This document shows positions 1 to 6,602 of a stretch of DNA of 41,638 bases, piece after piece; positions within the stretch are counted from its first letter, which is position 1; each line of letters starts with the position of its first letter. The DNA comes from a virus. The translations under genes were made by a program, and so were the position numbers. The notes under the pieces are model-generated. The model was not told the DNA's origin and made no database searches. It saw only the letters and a program-made list of their open reading frames with translations. The stretch is from IMG/VR virus record IMGVR_UViG_3300042992_000431, positions 1-41,638 of that record; one strand, 5' to 3'.

Positions 1-203
1 AGCTTCTGCCTTTCTACGATAAGCTCCTTACAGGCGAGTGCTGTGTCCTTGATGGCCTGCAGCTCTGCCTTGCGGGCGGACCCCGTTAAATCGGGGTCTA
101 CCGGCTTACGTATCTCCTCGGTCATATTACCGATTGCAGCCTCCATCGCAGAGATAAGGTTACGCGCAGCAGTAACTGTTGTGAACTTTACAGCTTTTGA
201 CAT
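1..203 (-). CDS. Unknown small protein, cut by left edge
   Basis: An open minus-strand frame starts at the ATG at 201-203 and runs off the window. The 67 visible residues (MSKAVKFTTVTAARN..., later TGSARKAELQAIKDTALACKE) look like a helical, Lys/Glu-rich protein. Its start overlaps the end of the upstream GroES-like gene by 16 bases, as is usual for co-translated phage genes. I do not recognise the family, and the C-terminus is outside the window. Confidence 0.6.
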   Translation of the reverse strand, partial: MSKAVKFTTVTAARNLISAMEAAIGNMTEEIRKPVDPDLTGSARKAELQAIKDTALACKELIVERQK

Positions 204-766
204 ATCAGGTGGTGGATTTGCATACGCCACAGCTTGCGGCCATTGATGTCCATCTCGTAGTCTGCGTCCTTGGCGAAGTACACAACATCGCCAACAGCGA
301 GACCTTCTTCCTCTAGCCACTGGCTTCCGTAAACGATACGTCCCCAGCGCTTCTCCGGCTCTTTGAGGGTGATGATTTCTATGAAGCTCTTCTCTTTATC
401 AGCATCAATGTCAAAGGGTTCTAGGAACACCCAGTCCGCAACAGCTATAAGGCTGCCGTCGGGCTTCTCGATGAGGTATGCCTGGTTACCCTGACCACCG
501 AAGGGGTCGTAGTTGACGCGGTATATCTTCTCTTTAGGGTCAACGACTTGGGTGTCGTTGAGCGCAACGTGGTGGTGGTGGAATACGTAGTCTCCTATCT
601 CTAGCTCAGACTTGAACTTAGCAGGAATGCCTACAACCTTAGCCTTCATAGTGCGGTGTTGGAACTCGTTGAACTTAGTGTCGAGGTAAAGCTCTGACTC
701 TCCCACCTTGATGGTGTCGTTTACAGCGCTAGGTATGTGCACTAGGATGTGGTACAATGGTATCAT
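188..766 (-). CDS. GroES-like co-chaperonin candidate, possibly tandem
   Basis: This 192-residue protein has features of the Cpn10/GroES beta-barrel. The N-terminal half starts PLYHILVHIP, like the PLHDRVIVK opening of GroES, and continues to AKVVGIPAKF and IGDYVFHH, matching the GxVLAVG and VGDIVIF strands. The C-terminal half repeats the later part: WGRIVYGS, VGDVVYFAKDADYEMDING, then LWRMQIHHLIC, which matches the GroES ending that reads roughly Y(L/I)IMREDDILA. GroES is about 97 residues and T4 Gp31 about 111, so this protein is near double length. That suggests two barrels in tandem, as in chloroplast Cpn20, or one barrel with a long insertion. A phage co-chaperonin would help the host GroEL fold capsid or other virion proteins. 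The family call comes from motif resemblance only. Confidence 0.55.
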   Translation of the reverse strand: MIPLYHILVHIPSAVNDTIKVGESELYLDTKFNEFQHRTMKAKVVGIPAKFKSELEIGDYVFHHHHVALNDTQVVDPKEKIYRVNYDPFGGQGNQAYLIEKPDGSLIAVADWVFLEPFDIDADKEKSFIEIITLKEPEKRWGRIVYGSQWLEEEGLAVGDVVYFAKDADYEMDINGRKLWRMQIHHLICQKL

Positions 767-807
767 ATGTTTAATTAAAATAAATAAAAGTTGTAAGTCG
801 GTTACAA

Positions 808-1041
808 CTAGAAGTTACAGTCGTACTCTACTATAACTGGCATACCCTCGATAGTCTTCCACAGCATAAGTGTGGAGTCCTTTTTTAGGTATATGAGGTA
901 CTTGCGCTCCCCGTGGTAGTGGAGGTGAGACCCGTCGAGAACGATTGAGTCGATCTCTCCGTCCCCTGCCTTCTGGCCTACATAGTAGGCTAAGGCTTTC
1001 AGTGGGTCGGTTCCCGCAATGATTTTTCTGATGAGTTCCAT
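808..1041 (-). CDS. Hypothetical phage protein, 77 aa
   Basis: A 77-residue minus-strand frame, beginning MELIRKIIAGTDP, sits in a co-directional run with short gaps on both sides. It has no signal peptide, membrane segment or catalytic motif that I can see. The composition is mixed and soluble, and the ATG lies just downstream of an A/T-rich leader typical of this phage. The family is unknown to me. The packing of the operon is the main support for it being real. Confidence 0.65.
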   Translation of the reverse strand: MELIRKIIAGTDPLKALAYYVGQKAGDGEIDSIVLDGSHLHYHGERKYLIYLKKDSTLMLWKTIEGMPVIVEYDCNF

Positions 1042-1052
1042 TTCATTTTAAT

Positions 1053-1355
1053 TTAGTTCAAATTTAGCCAATAATCTATATTGGTTGTATCGTCGGCTTC
1101 GTCGTCCTCGCTGTAGGATCCCATAAGGTATGTGACTAAGGAAATCATCTCCTCCTTGGTGTCTACGTTGATGTTGGACACGGACTCCACTATGCTGTTT
1201 CCGTCTACCTGGTCAACCACAAGTCCTGCTGATGCAATCATCATAAACTCATCGATAAGACCAAGTTCTTCGGCCTTGTTTAGTATGTCATCGAAGCTGT
1301 TCTTTGCAAACATAAACAGCTCAATCCTAGCCGCAGCCTTTTCTTCATCATTCAT
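1053..1355 (-). CDS. Hypothetical acidic protein, 100 aa
   Basis: This 100-residue acidic protein begins MNDEEKAAARIELFMFAKNS and ends in an Asp/Glu-rich tail (SYSEDDEADD). The first part is predicted to be mostly helical. Its stop lies 11 bases before the next start (1041) and its own start follows the fibre-like gene by one base, so translation is probably coupled. No known domain was recognised. Confidence 0.65.
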   Translation of the reverse strand: MNDEEKAAARIELFMFAKNSFDDILNKAEELGLIDEFMMIASAGLVVDQVDGNSIVESVSNINVDTKEEMISLVTYLMGSYSEDDEADDTTNIDYWLNLN

Positions 1356-1356
1356 A

Positions 1357-2334
1357 CTAGAATGCGTAGAAGGCTTTGAAGTTTAGAAGTACCGTCATAT
1401 TCGCGCCAAACGTATTGGTGGCACGAAGCTGTAGCGTAGTAGAATTTATAAATGCGTTGAAGACAAAGGTTGCAGCGGTAGAGGTTCCGATTGACGTCTT
1501 GATAGAATCGACAATTGATGGAGCTGTTGCTAGGTTTGATGGGTTCCACACAATGTGTATCTCCCCTACGCGGACCGTAGTAGACCCTGAGTTGTAAATC
1601 ATATAGTCAACAATAACAGCCCCTGCAAAAAGATTTGCCTCTAAGGTTGTTACCACACCATTGGTAACTGCATTATTGATTACAGCGCTGTCGGAGCGGC
1701 TATAGAATGCACAAGTTCCAGATGACACCTCGCGTTGAACGAAGTCTAGACCTGTAAATGTAAACTGCTCAGCAGCTGATGAGTCGTTGTACGACAGCCC
1801 TGAAGCTCCTGCTGAAGTTCCTCCGTCGTTGTAAAGAATCTGTCCGTTAGACCCCGGTGATGCAGCGGTGATGTTGGCCGCCATATACTGGGTTAGATCC
1901 TCAAGGGTCACATACTTGTATACGGTAGCTGTTGCATCATAGATAAGGAAGGTGTCAGCAATGGCAACGGTAGCCTCCGTAAGCTGCGACAAGGTCGTTG
2001 GCGCACTGATGGAGATTACATTACTTGCAATCGCAAGAGGAGCAACTGGAGTTAGGCTAGCCCCCGAGGTAAACGCTGCGGATCCAAGGTTACGCTTTAT
2101 AACATTATTGCTAGCATCAAGGAAAAGGGCTTCTACCTCAGTAGACCCAGTACTTGGGGCAGAGGTGAAGGCAAGAGTTCCGTTTACCTCAACCTTTACC
2201 GTTGACAGTTTGAGGGCGGTATCGTTTCCTGCTCCGTCTTCAATTATTTTAGTCGTCGAGGTTGCTGTTCCGCTCTCCATCTTAAGGAGTGAACCGAATG
2301 CATCTTTTACGCGCTGACCACTAAGTGTTCCCAT
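1357..2334 (-). CDS. Tail fibre-like or other virion structural protein
   Basis: About 325 residues from the ATG at 2332-2334 (MGTLSGQRVKDAFGSLLKM). The frame is open to 2388, but that longer start would run through the promoter and the divergent gene, so I prefer 2334. The sequence is rich in Ala, Ser, Thr, Gly and Asn with beta-type repeats. It contains a segment typical of phage fibres and appendages (SPGSNGQILYNDGGTSAG, residues about 160-177). There are no catalytic motifs. A role in the virion, perhaps host contact or an appendage base, is inferred from composition and from the neighbouring late genes. Confidence 0.6.
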   Translation of the reverse strand: MGTLSGQRVKDAFGSLLKMESGTATSTTKIIEDGAGNDTALKLSTVKVEVNGTLAFTSAPSTGSTEVEALFLDASNNVIKRNLGSAAFTSGASLTPVAPLAIASNVISISAPTTLSQLTEATVAIADTFLIYDATATVYKYVTLEDLTQYMAANITAASPGSNGQILYNDGGTSAGASGLSYNDSSAAEQFTFTGLDFVQREVSSGTCAFYSRSDSAVINNAVTNGVVTTLEANLFAGAVIVDYMIYNSGSTTVRVGEIHIVWNPSNLATAPSIVDSIKTSIGTSTAATFVFNAFINSTTLQLRATNTFGANMTVLLNFKAFYAF

Positions 2335-2351
2335 ATTTCGTACTTTTGCTA

Positions 2352-2359
2352 CAAAGATA
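2352..2359 (-). promoter_or_regulatory. Bacteroidota-type -7 box TATCTTTG
   Basis: Read on the minus strand the sequence is TATCTTTG, matching TAnnTTTG, the -7 element of the Bacteroidota primary sigma factor. It lies 17 bases before the fibre-like gene start at 2334. I see no good TTG at the expected -33 position, so this is a partial match. Confidence 0.5.
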
Positions 2360-2371
2360 CAATTTACTTCA

Positions 2372-3001
2372 TTGGCTAAAAAGTTCAAGAAAAAGGAAGA
2401 CCTAAAGTTTAGGGACTTCGCCTACCGCGACGATCGTGGACCTACCCTATACAAATTTGTCTGGCACGCCAACAAGTTTATGAAGCAGGAGTATAAGCTC
2501 CTGCCAATACAGGTGGACTTTCTCCTGTTCGCCTACGACCTAGAGTTTTTTACCATCGAGTGGATGGGACAACAGCTGTCGAAGTCCTACAACCAGACAA
2601 AAGACTGGCTTACTGTTAGGATGAAGAAGCGGGAATTGCTGTTCGACTACTTCTCGATGGAGGATATCGACATCCACAAGGATACCTCTATGTGGTTTCG
2701 TGATGAGAACAGGTGGAACTACCGCAAAAGGTACTCACTAACCCAGCAGGGGCGTATGATTGTAGAAAGATGGAGGGATATAGCCTCCGGAAAGGAAACT
2801 GTGGAGCTTCAGTACGACAAAAAAACCATCAACAAGACTATCCCAAATCGGGGAGAGGGCATCCCTACAGTTCTTTTGGGCAGAAAGCTAAAAGGCCACG
2901 AGGATACTCCCCTTGGCAAGAAGATTATCGCTCAGGCTAAGATTGATGGGCGGAGTATAGCCGGAATTTTGCCTCCTTCGAAGCACCTTCGTGAGGGGTA
3001 A
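2372..3001 (+). CDS. Putative winged-helix DNA-binding regulator, TTG start
   Basis: This 209-residue protein is encoded alone on the plus strand inside a minus-strand block. Residues about 43-135 (LLPIQVDFLLFAYDLEFFT, then helix-rich IEWMGQQLSKSYNQ, then YSLTQQGRMIVERWRDI) resemble the winged-helix layout of MarR-type regulators, whose last helix often begins with LTxxGR. The N-terminus is very basic (MAKKFKKKEDLKF). The only start giving this N-terminus is TTG at 2372; the next in-frame ATG would remove 35 residues. The 3' end overlaps the converging gene at 2937-3110. Its position between divergent and convergent neighbours suits a late-module regulator. A DNA-packaging role cannot be excluded. 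Confidence 0.6.
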   Translation: MAKKFKKKEDLKFRDFAYRDDRGPTLYKFVWHANKFMKQEYKLLPIQVDFLLFAYDLEFFTIEWMGQQLSKSYNQTKDWLTVRMKKRELLFDYFSMEDIDIHKDTSMWFRDENRWNYRKRYSLTQQGRMIVERWRDIASGKETVELQYDKKTINKTIPNRGEGIPTVLLGRKLKGHEDTPLGKKIIAQAKIDGRSIAGILPPSKHLREG

Positions 3002-3110
3002 ACTTCCCGTCCTTGTCAGCCATCACATAGTAACGACCTTTCTCCATCATCCAGTGGTGGCCCTTTGGGGCTGCAACCATTACGTGGCTGTCTTTCTTCT
3101 TGGCCTTCAT
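2937..3110 (-). CDS. Small phage protein, 57 aa
   Basis: A 57-residue minus-strand gene starts at the ATG whose A is also the last base of the upstream TAA (TAATG, 3108-3112). The protein begins MKAKKKDSHVMVAAPKGHHW and contains a KGHHWMMEKGRYYVM stretch followed by a Lys/His-rich tail. Short proteins with a KGxHW...G pattern are common near tail or lysis genes of Bacteroidota phages, as I recall. Function is unknown. Its 3' end overlaps the converging regulator gene by 65 bases. Confidence 0.6.
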   Translation of the reverse strand: MKAKKKDSHVMVAAPKGHHWMMEKGRYYVMADKDGKFTPHEGASKEAKFRLYSAHQS

Positions 3111-3805
3111 TATGGTTTTGCTTTTTTCTGTGCTTTCTTACTCATCTCCATAACGGGAACTGGTGTTCCCACCGGGTATGGCTTTCCTGCTATCGCTGCG
3201 GTGATTGACTTCATACCAGTCTTCACTTCGATAGCCCTACGCAGAGGAACAGCAGCCTCATTCATCGGTCCGTAGCATTTGGCAAGAACGATTCCTGTCT
3301 CAGTGGTATCGAAAACCTCACAGGGCATACAGAACATATTGCTCTCGCTAGTCACAGCGTAGTCTGTGTTAACGATAAACGAGCGGTTCTTTGGGTGCAT
3401 CATCTCCCAATCCTGAGTCTTTGGATTGTACTGAGGGATAAAGCTAGAGGTATCGAAGTACCAGTACAAAGACCACACTGACTTACCGTCCCATATTGTG
3501 CTCCCGTCGTTGTTCGGGTACTGAAAGTTTTTATCGGTGCTGAACTCAGAACCCCAGCTAAAGCTATAGCCTTCCATAGCAAGGTTAGAGACTGAAGGCC
3601 CATCCAACACTGGGCAGATAGAACAGCCTTCTTCAAACACTTTTCCTTGCACTATAATTTGCTTTCCAGTAAGCTCGGCACCTGATGCCCCACAGAAGGC
3701 ATAAAGGCCTTCGTGGATCTTAAGGGCCTTAGCGTCTTTTGATTCTTCGCTCGCGCAGCTTAGTAGTGCTGAAACAGCAAGTAGGGATAATAATGTATTT
3801 TTCAT
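3110..3805 (-). CDS. Secreted lipoprotein with paired CxxC motifs
   Basis: This 231-residue protein opens with a type II signal peptide (MKNTLLSLLAVSALLSC). The lipobox LLSC puts the lipidated residue at Cys17, followed by a polar Ala-Ser-Glu-Glu stretch. The mature part has Cys38, a CSIC motif at 61-64 and a CMPC motif at 159-162, so disulfides or metal binding are possible. The basic tail ends KKAQKKAKP. It sits among late genes next to a tiny phage protein that starts on its stop codon. Phage lipoproteins often block superinfection or alter the host envelope; that role here is inference. No enzyme family was recognised. Confidence 0.7.
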   Translation of the reverse strand: MKNTLLSLLAVSALLSCASEESKDAKALKIHEGLYAFCGASGAELTGKQIIVQGKVFEEGCSICPVLDGPSVSNLAMEGYSFSWGSEFSTDKNFQYPNNDGSTIWDGKSVWSLYWYFDTSSFIPQYNPKTQDWEMMHPKNRSFIVNTDYAVTSESNMFCMPCEVFDTTETGIVLAKCYGPMNEAAVPLRRAIEVKTGMKSITAAIAGKPYPVGTPVPVMEMSKKAQKKAKP

Positions 3806-3818
3806 ATTGGGGGGTTGT

Positions 3819-4037
3819 TTACTTTTTAGATCTGTTCTTTACCGCTGATATAAACCTACGCTCGGTATGGTCGTAGTCTAGACCATCTCCGTTTCCGTAC
3901 TTTCCAGCTTGGCGATTCTTTTTGTTGAGCTCAGCCCGATACTTCTTACGCTCATCGGTGGAGTGATACTCCGTATCGTACTCCTTCTTCTTTTGGTAAG
4001 CCTTAGGGTTGCTGTCGTAATACTTTTTAGTTTTCAC
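3819..4037 (-). CDS. Basic small phage protein, 72 aa
   Basis: A 72-residue, strongly basic and Tyr-rich protein. It begins MKTKKYYDSNPKAYQKKKEY and has a conserved-looking YGNGDGLDYDHTE segment near residues 47-59. I recall similar DSNPxAxxKKxxYxxE...YGxGDGxDxxH proteins of unknown function in many tailed phages. It may bind nucleic acid or the virion, but nothing here proves that. Its start overlaps the end of the methyltransferase gene by four bases. Confidence 0.65.
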   Translation of the reverse strand: MKTKKYYDSNPKAYQKKKEYDTEYHSTDERKKYRAELNKKNRQAGKYGNGDGLDYDHTERRFISAVKNRSKK

Positions 4038-4615
4038 TTCTCTAGCTCAAAAATTAGGTCGTCGCTTCTTAATTTGTTTTCTCGGAAGTCAAAGGTCCGA
4101 TATTTTTCGTAACCAAATTTCTTTGCGTGAGACGCTAGTTCCTCAAACCACTCTACGCTTTGTACGTCTTCTATGATGAGCTTGCCTCCCTGCCTAACCT
4201 TCGGCATCCACAGCTCAATGGCTATCTTCATACTCTCTATGCTATGGGGGCCGTCGTCAATGATGTAGTCATAGCTGTTGTCTTTATGTTGATCTATAAC
4301 AGATTTGTCATAACCGTCAGCAATGATGATCTCAATCCTCGGGAACTCACGACCAAGTGATGCTTCTTTATAGTTGTTTAAACACGCATCCATTATATCT
4401 ATGCCAACAATCTTAGCATTTGTAAACCATTCGTGCCAGAGTATCAGGCTTCCGCCGTTCTGTACACCAATTTCAAGTACTGACGTAACCCTCTCTGGGT
4501 TAGCAAACTCTTCAGTGTAGTATGCCTCTAGGTAGTCGTGGAACAAACCTTTATCCGTAGTAGGCCATCCGTTGGAGTCTACACAGTATTCGCTGTAGAT
4601 ATCAATTAGGTTCAT
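4034..4615 (-). CDS. SAM-dependent methyltransferase
   Basis: This 193-residue protein has the class I methyltransferase fold pattern. Motif I (LEIGVQNGG, residues 47-55) would bind S-adenosylmethionine, and an acidic residue at the end of strand 2 (VGIDI, Asp73) would contact the ribose. A later YDYIIDDGPHS stretch (115-125) and KLIIEDV complete the core. The IDDGxHS motif resembles the TylF/CmcI-like branch, which often binds metal through such Asp and His residues and methylates hydroxyl groups. The substrate here is unknown; sugar or small-molecule modification of virion or host surface glycans is conceivable. It overlaps the next gene by ATGA. Confidence 0.75.
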   Translation of the reverse strand: MNLIDIYSEYCVDSNGWPTTDKGLFHDYLEAYYTEEFANPERVTSVLEIGVQNGGSLILWHEWFTNAKIVGIDIMDACLNNYKEASLGREFPRIEIIIADGYDKSVIDQHKDNSYDYIIDDGPHSIESMKIAIELWMPKVRQGGKLIIEDVQSVEWFEELASHAKKFGYEKYRTFDFRENKLRSDDLIFELEK

Positions 4616-4636
4616 AAGCAGTTTTGCTTACAATAT

Positions 4637-4819
4637 CTAGTCCTCGTCCTCTTCGTAGAAGCAGGCCTTGAACTTGTAGCTGCTAGGAGTCTTGCCTGAG
4701 GCTTTGACAGCAGCTTCAAGCTGCTTCATCCCAGATGCCATATCCATTGACTTGATCTCAATCTCCTCGCCGGACTCATCACTCATCCTACCGCCGTAGT
4801 TGTACTTCTTGGCCTTCAT
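4637..4819 (-). CDS. Hypothetical protein, 60 aa
   Basis: A 60-residue protein begins MKAKKYNYGGRMSDESGEE and ends in the acidic tail FYEEDED. The MKAK...GG opening is shared with the neighbouring Gly/Lys-rich gene (MKAKMTVYKNGGK). This suggests a common N-terminal module, perhaps for virion attachment or processing. No domain was recognised. It lies six bases downstream of its neighbour in the same operon. Confidence 0.6.
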   Translation of the reverse strand: MKAKKYNYGGRMSDESGEEIEIKSMDMASGMKQLEAAVKASGKTPSSYKFKACFYEEDED

Positions 4820-4825
4820 AGCTGT

Positions 4826-5422
4826 TTACTTTTTCTTTAGCATCTTAAAGTCAATGGCGGAAATCTTTCCGTCCTTGTTCTTGTCAATCTTTACTTGGCC
4901 TCCCATAAGGTACTTCTTCATCTTGCCTCCCATACCGTAATCCATTTTACCTCCGCCGGCCATCTTCTTGACAGGAGCGGATTCTTTGGCCTTTATTACA
5001 CGGTTCTCTACGCGAGCTGCTTTCCCAAGAAGTCGGTCAGCCTTACGCTCCCTACCCTCGTCTACAGCTTTGCTGCCACGTGCTACAAGGTTGGCTTCAC
5101 GATTCTCAAGTCTTTTGACTTTGTTTCCTACCTTTCCGCCATTAAGGTACATATCCATCTTACCGCCGCCCATCATCTTCTTGACGGCTGCGGCAGCGGG
5201 CTTAGCGGCTGGCTTCTTTTTTACCATAAAGCCTTGCTCCTTGAGTCCACGATCAAACGCAGCCAGTGCATCGGGGTCATTCTTACGGATGGTGTTGCGC
5301 TCCTGGGTTAACATATCCATACGGTTTGCCTTGGCAATCTCCATATCGGTCATCTTCTTCTTGGGGTCTGGAACGATTGGCGTCTTGCCACCATTCTTGT
5401 AAACAGTCATCTTAGCTTTCAT
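4826..5422 (-). CDS. Gly/Lys-rich protein with C-terminal EF-hand-like loop
   Basis: I place the start at the ATG at 5420-5422 (MKAKMTVYKNGGK) because a TATCTTTG box sits only five bases upstream; the frame is open further but that extension is unconvincing. The 198 residues hold repeated Gly-Gly-Lys-Met blocks (MMGGGKMDMYLNGGK, KMAGGGKMDYGMGG, MKKYLMGGQ) and a basic helical middle with many Arg, Glu and Ala. The end carries DKNKDGKISAID (180-191), with Asp180, Asn182, Asp184, Gly185, Ile187 and Asp191 at the calcium-binding positions of an EF-hand or dockerin loop. One such loop alone rarely binds calcium strongly. A virion role is inferred from position; similar GG-rich repeats occur in the protein at 34685-35653. 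Confidence 0.6.
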   Translation of the reverse strand: MKAKMTVYKNGGKTPIVPDPKKKMTDMEIAKANRMDMLTQERNTIRKNDPDALAAFDRGLKEQGFMVKKKPAAKPAAAAVKKMMGGGKMDMYLNGGKVGNKVKRLENREANLVARGSKAVDEGRERKADRLLGKAARVENRVIKAKESAPVKKMAGGGKMDYGMGGKMKKYLMGGQVKIDKNKDGKISAIDFKMLKKK

Positions 5423-5427
5423 AGGTA

Positions 5428-5435
5428 CAAAGATA
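5428..5435 (-). promoter_or_regulatory. TATCTTTG promoter box, likely leaderless mRNA
   Basis: The minus strand reads TATCTTTG and then only TACCT before the ATG at 5422. A start site a few bases after the box would fall on or next to the start codon. The -33 region has no clear TTG at the expected spacing. Confidence 0.55.
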
Positions 5436-5900
5436 TTATTTAAACGGCTTGTATTTTGTCTTGGTGCCCTCCTTATAAGCCACAAGTATCTGCTTCCTGT
5501 TCTCCCCCTTGCGGTATCCCACGTGAACCCAGTCAGGGTTCTTAGTGGTGCCAAACTCGTAGATGAGCTGATCGAACTCTAAGTTGTCCTTGATAAACTC
5601 AAACACCTCCATATTAGTAACCCCATTACCCCTACCATCTTGGTCTAGGTCAAGAGCACGACCAAGATTATGGTCCGAGTTCTTACTGCCCCCTATGGCC
5701 TTATTTAAGGCAGCAGATCTGTAGCCCGATGAGATGTAGATAGGAACACCGAAGTGCTCACGGATCTTATCAAAGACTTCAGTACAGATTGTCTTGAGGT
5801 TCTCTAGATGCTCTGGGGTGGGCTCGTTGCTGATGCCTCGCCGCGTAGCGGTGTCACTCTTAGTGACCTCAGCTAGCGATACGTAGTTACTTAGTTTCAT
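5436..5900 (-). CDS. Endolysin, peptidase M15 family
   Basis: This 154-residue protein matches the M15A D,D-carboxypeptidase/endolysin fold. It has SGYRSAALNKAIGGS, then SDHNLGRALDLD, then WVHVGYR. The zinc ligands are predicted to be His77, Asp84 (H-x6-D) and His126; Glu115 may assist catalysis. The enzyme cuts peptide cross-links of peptidoglycan to release progeny. I start at the ATG at 5900; a TTG two codons upstream is possible. There is no signal peptide, so it would need a holin, which I did not find next to it. A strong terminator separates it from the GIY-YIG gene, and a TATCTTTG box at 5934-5941 probably drives it. Confidence 0.85.
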   Translation of the reverse strand: MKLSNYVSLAEVTKSDTATRRGISNEPTPEHLENLKTICTEVFDKIREHFGVPIYISSGYRSAALNKAIGGSKNSDHNLGRALDLDQDGRGNGVTNMEVFEFIKDNLEFDQLIYEFGTTKNPDWVHVGYRKGENRKQILVAYKEGTKTKYKPFK

Positions 5901-5933
5901 AAACAAACTTGTTTTGCGTTGTTAATCATAAGA

Positions 5934-5941
5934 CAAAGATA
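5934..5941 (-). promoter_or_regulatory. TATCTTTG promoter box before endolysin
   Basis: On the minus strand TATCTTTG lies 33 bases before the endolysin ATG at 5900 and just after the terminator of the upstream gene. A matching -33 TTG is not obvious. Confidence 0.5.
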
Positions 5942-5947
5942 ACAACA

Positions 5948-5970
5948 ATAAAAAAGGGCCCGAAGGCCCT
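5948..5970 (-). terminator. Rho-independent terminator after GIY-YIG gene
   Basis: The minus strand reads AGGGCC-TTCG-GGCCCT followed by six T residues. This is a perfect 6-bp stem with the very stable UUCG loop and a T-tract. It lies 34 bases past the stop of the GIY-YIG gene. Confidence 0.85.
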
Positions 5971-6003
5971 AATCGCAGAATCTGTCGTCACAACACAAAA
6001 CCA

Positions 6004-6528
6004 CTATGCAAATTTAGGGTTTTCCATCCTAAGTAAAAAATTCGCTGGCAACATAACCCACCTCTTGTATATCGATAGACCTTTACTGTTGCTGACCTTA
6101 GTAGCAGTGCTATATCTTACGTGCTTATCGTAACCCTTACTCCTCCCATTTCGGTTTACCCATTTAAGGAATGTTGATTGATGTACACCAACAGCTAAAG
6201 AGGCTGAAAATGAAGATAGGTAAATCAATTTTGTTTCAATGTCAACATATATGTGAGACACCCCTCCGTTACCACCACCAGATATGTTGTAGCAGTTCTC
6301 TATCCTATACGCAGATATCCACAGGTTCTCAAGATCATTTAGCTGTTGCATTGTTTCTGCCCAGCAAATCACCTCCGTATGAAAGTTCTCCTTACCGTAC
6401 ACCTCAAATGCATCAACAAGGACCTTTCCAGACCCCTTGTATGACTTACTAAACCTAGAAGACCTATGTTGTCCTATGTATATCCAGTTGTTTAACTTGT
6501 TGGTTGTCTTGTAGATGTATCCTATCAT
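6004..6528 (-). CDS. GIY-YIG homing-type endonuclease
   Basis: I start at the ATG at 6526-6528 (MIGYIYKTTN), which puts the GIY-YIG motif at the N-terminus as usual. Residues 3-6 (GYIY) and 17-19 (YIG, within NNWIYIGQHR) form the two halves of the signature. The KSYKGSGK stretch and the conserved acidic helix follow. The region after about residue 95 (VDIETKLIYLSSFSASLAVGVHQSTFLKW) looks like a NUMOD-type modular DNA-binding segment. Such genes are usually free-standing selfish endonucleases in phages. It lies at the divergent switch point, next to the structured control region, and has its own terminator. Confidence 0.85.
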   Translation of the reverse strand: MIGYIYKTTNKLNNWIYIGQHRSSRFSKSYKGSGKVLVDAFEVYGKENFHTEVICWAETMQQLNDLENLWISAYRIENCYNISGGGNGGVSHIYVDIETKLIYLSSFSASLAVGVHQSTFLKWVNRNGRSKGYDKHVRYSTATKVSNSKGLSIYKRWVMLPANFLLRMENPKFA

Positions 6529-6568
6529 AGCTGTATTTGTGTTGTGACAAGGCAAATATACGTAATAT

Positions 6569-6599
6569 TTGGTGGTTTGGAAAATATTATGTACCTTCG
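6569..6599 (+). promoter_or_regulatory. Promoter TTG-N20-TACCTTCG driving a structured leader or RNA
   Basis: TTG at 6569-6571 and TACCTTCG at 6592-6599 are separated by exactly 20 bases, the same spacing as the promoters at 13256 and 19556. No protein gene follows for over 800 bases, so the transcript is a leader or a non-coding RNA. Confidence 0.6.
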
Positions 6600-6602
6600 C
6601 GT

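Noticed and set aside
2335-2388. Longer N-terminus for the fibre-like protein
   Set aside because: It covers the promoter box and the start of the divergent gene, and MGTLSG at 2334 is a better start.
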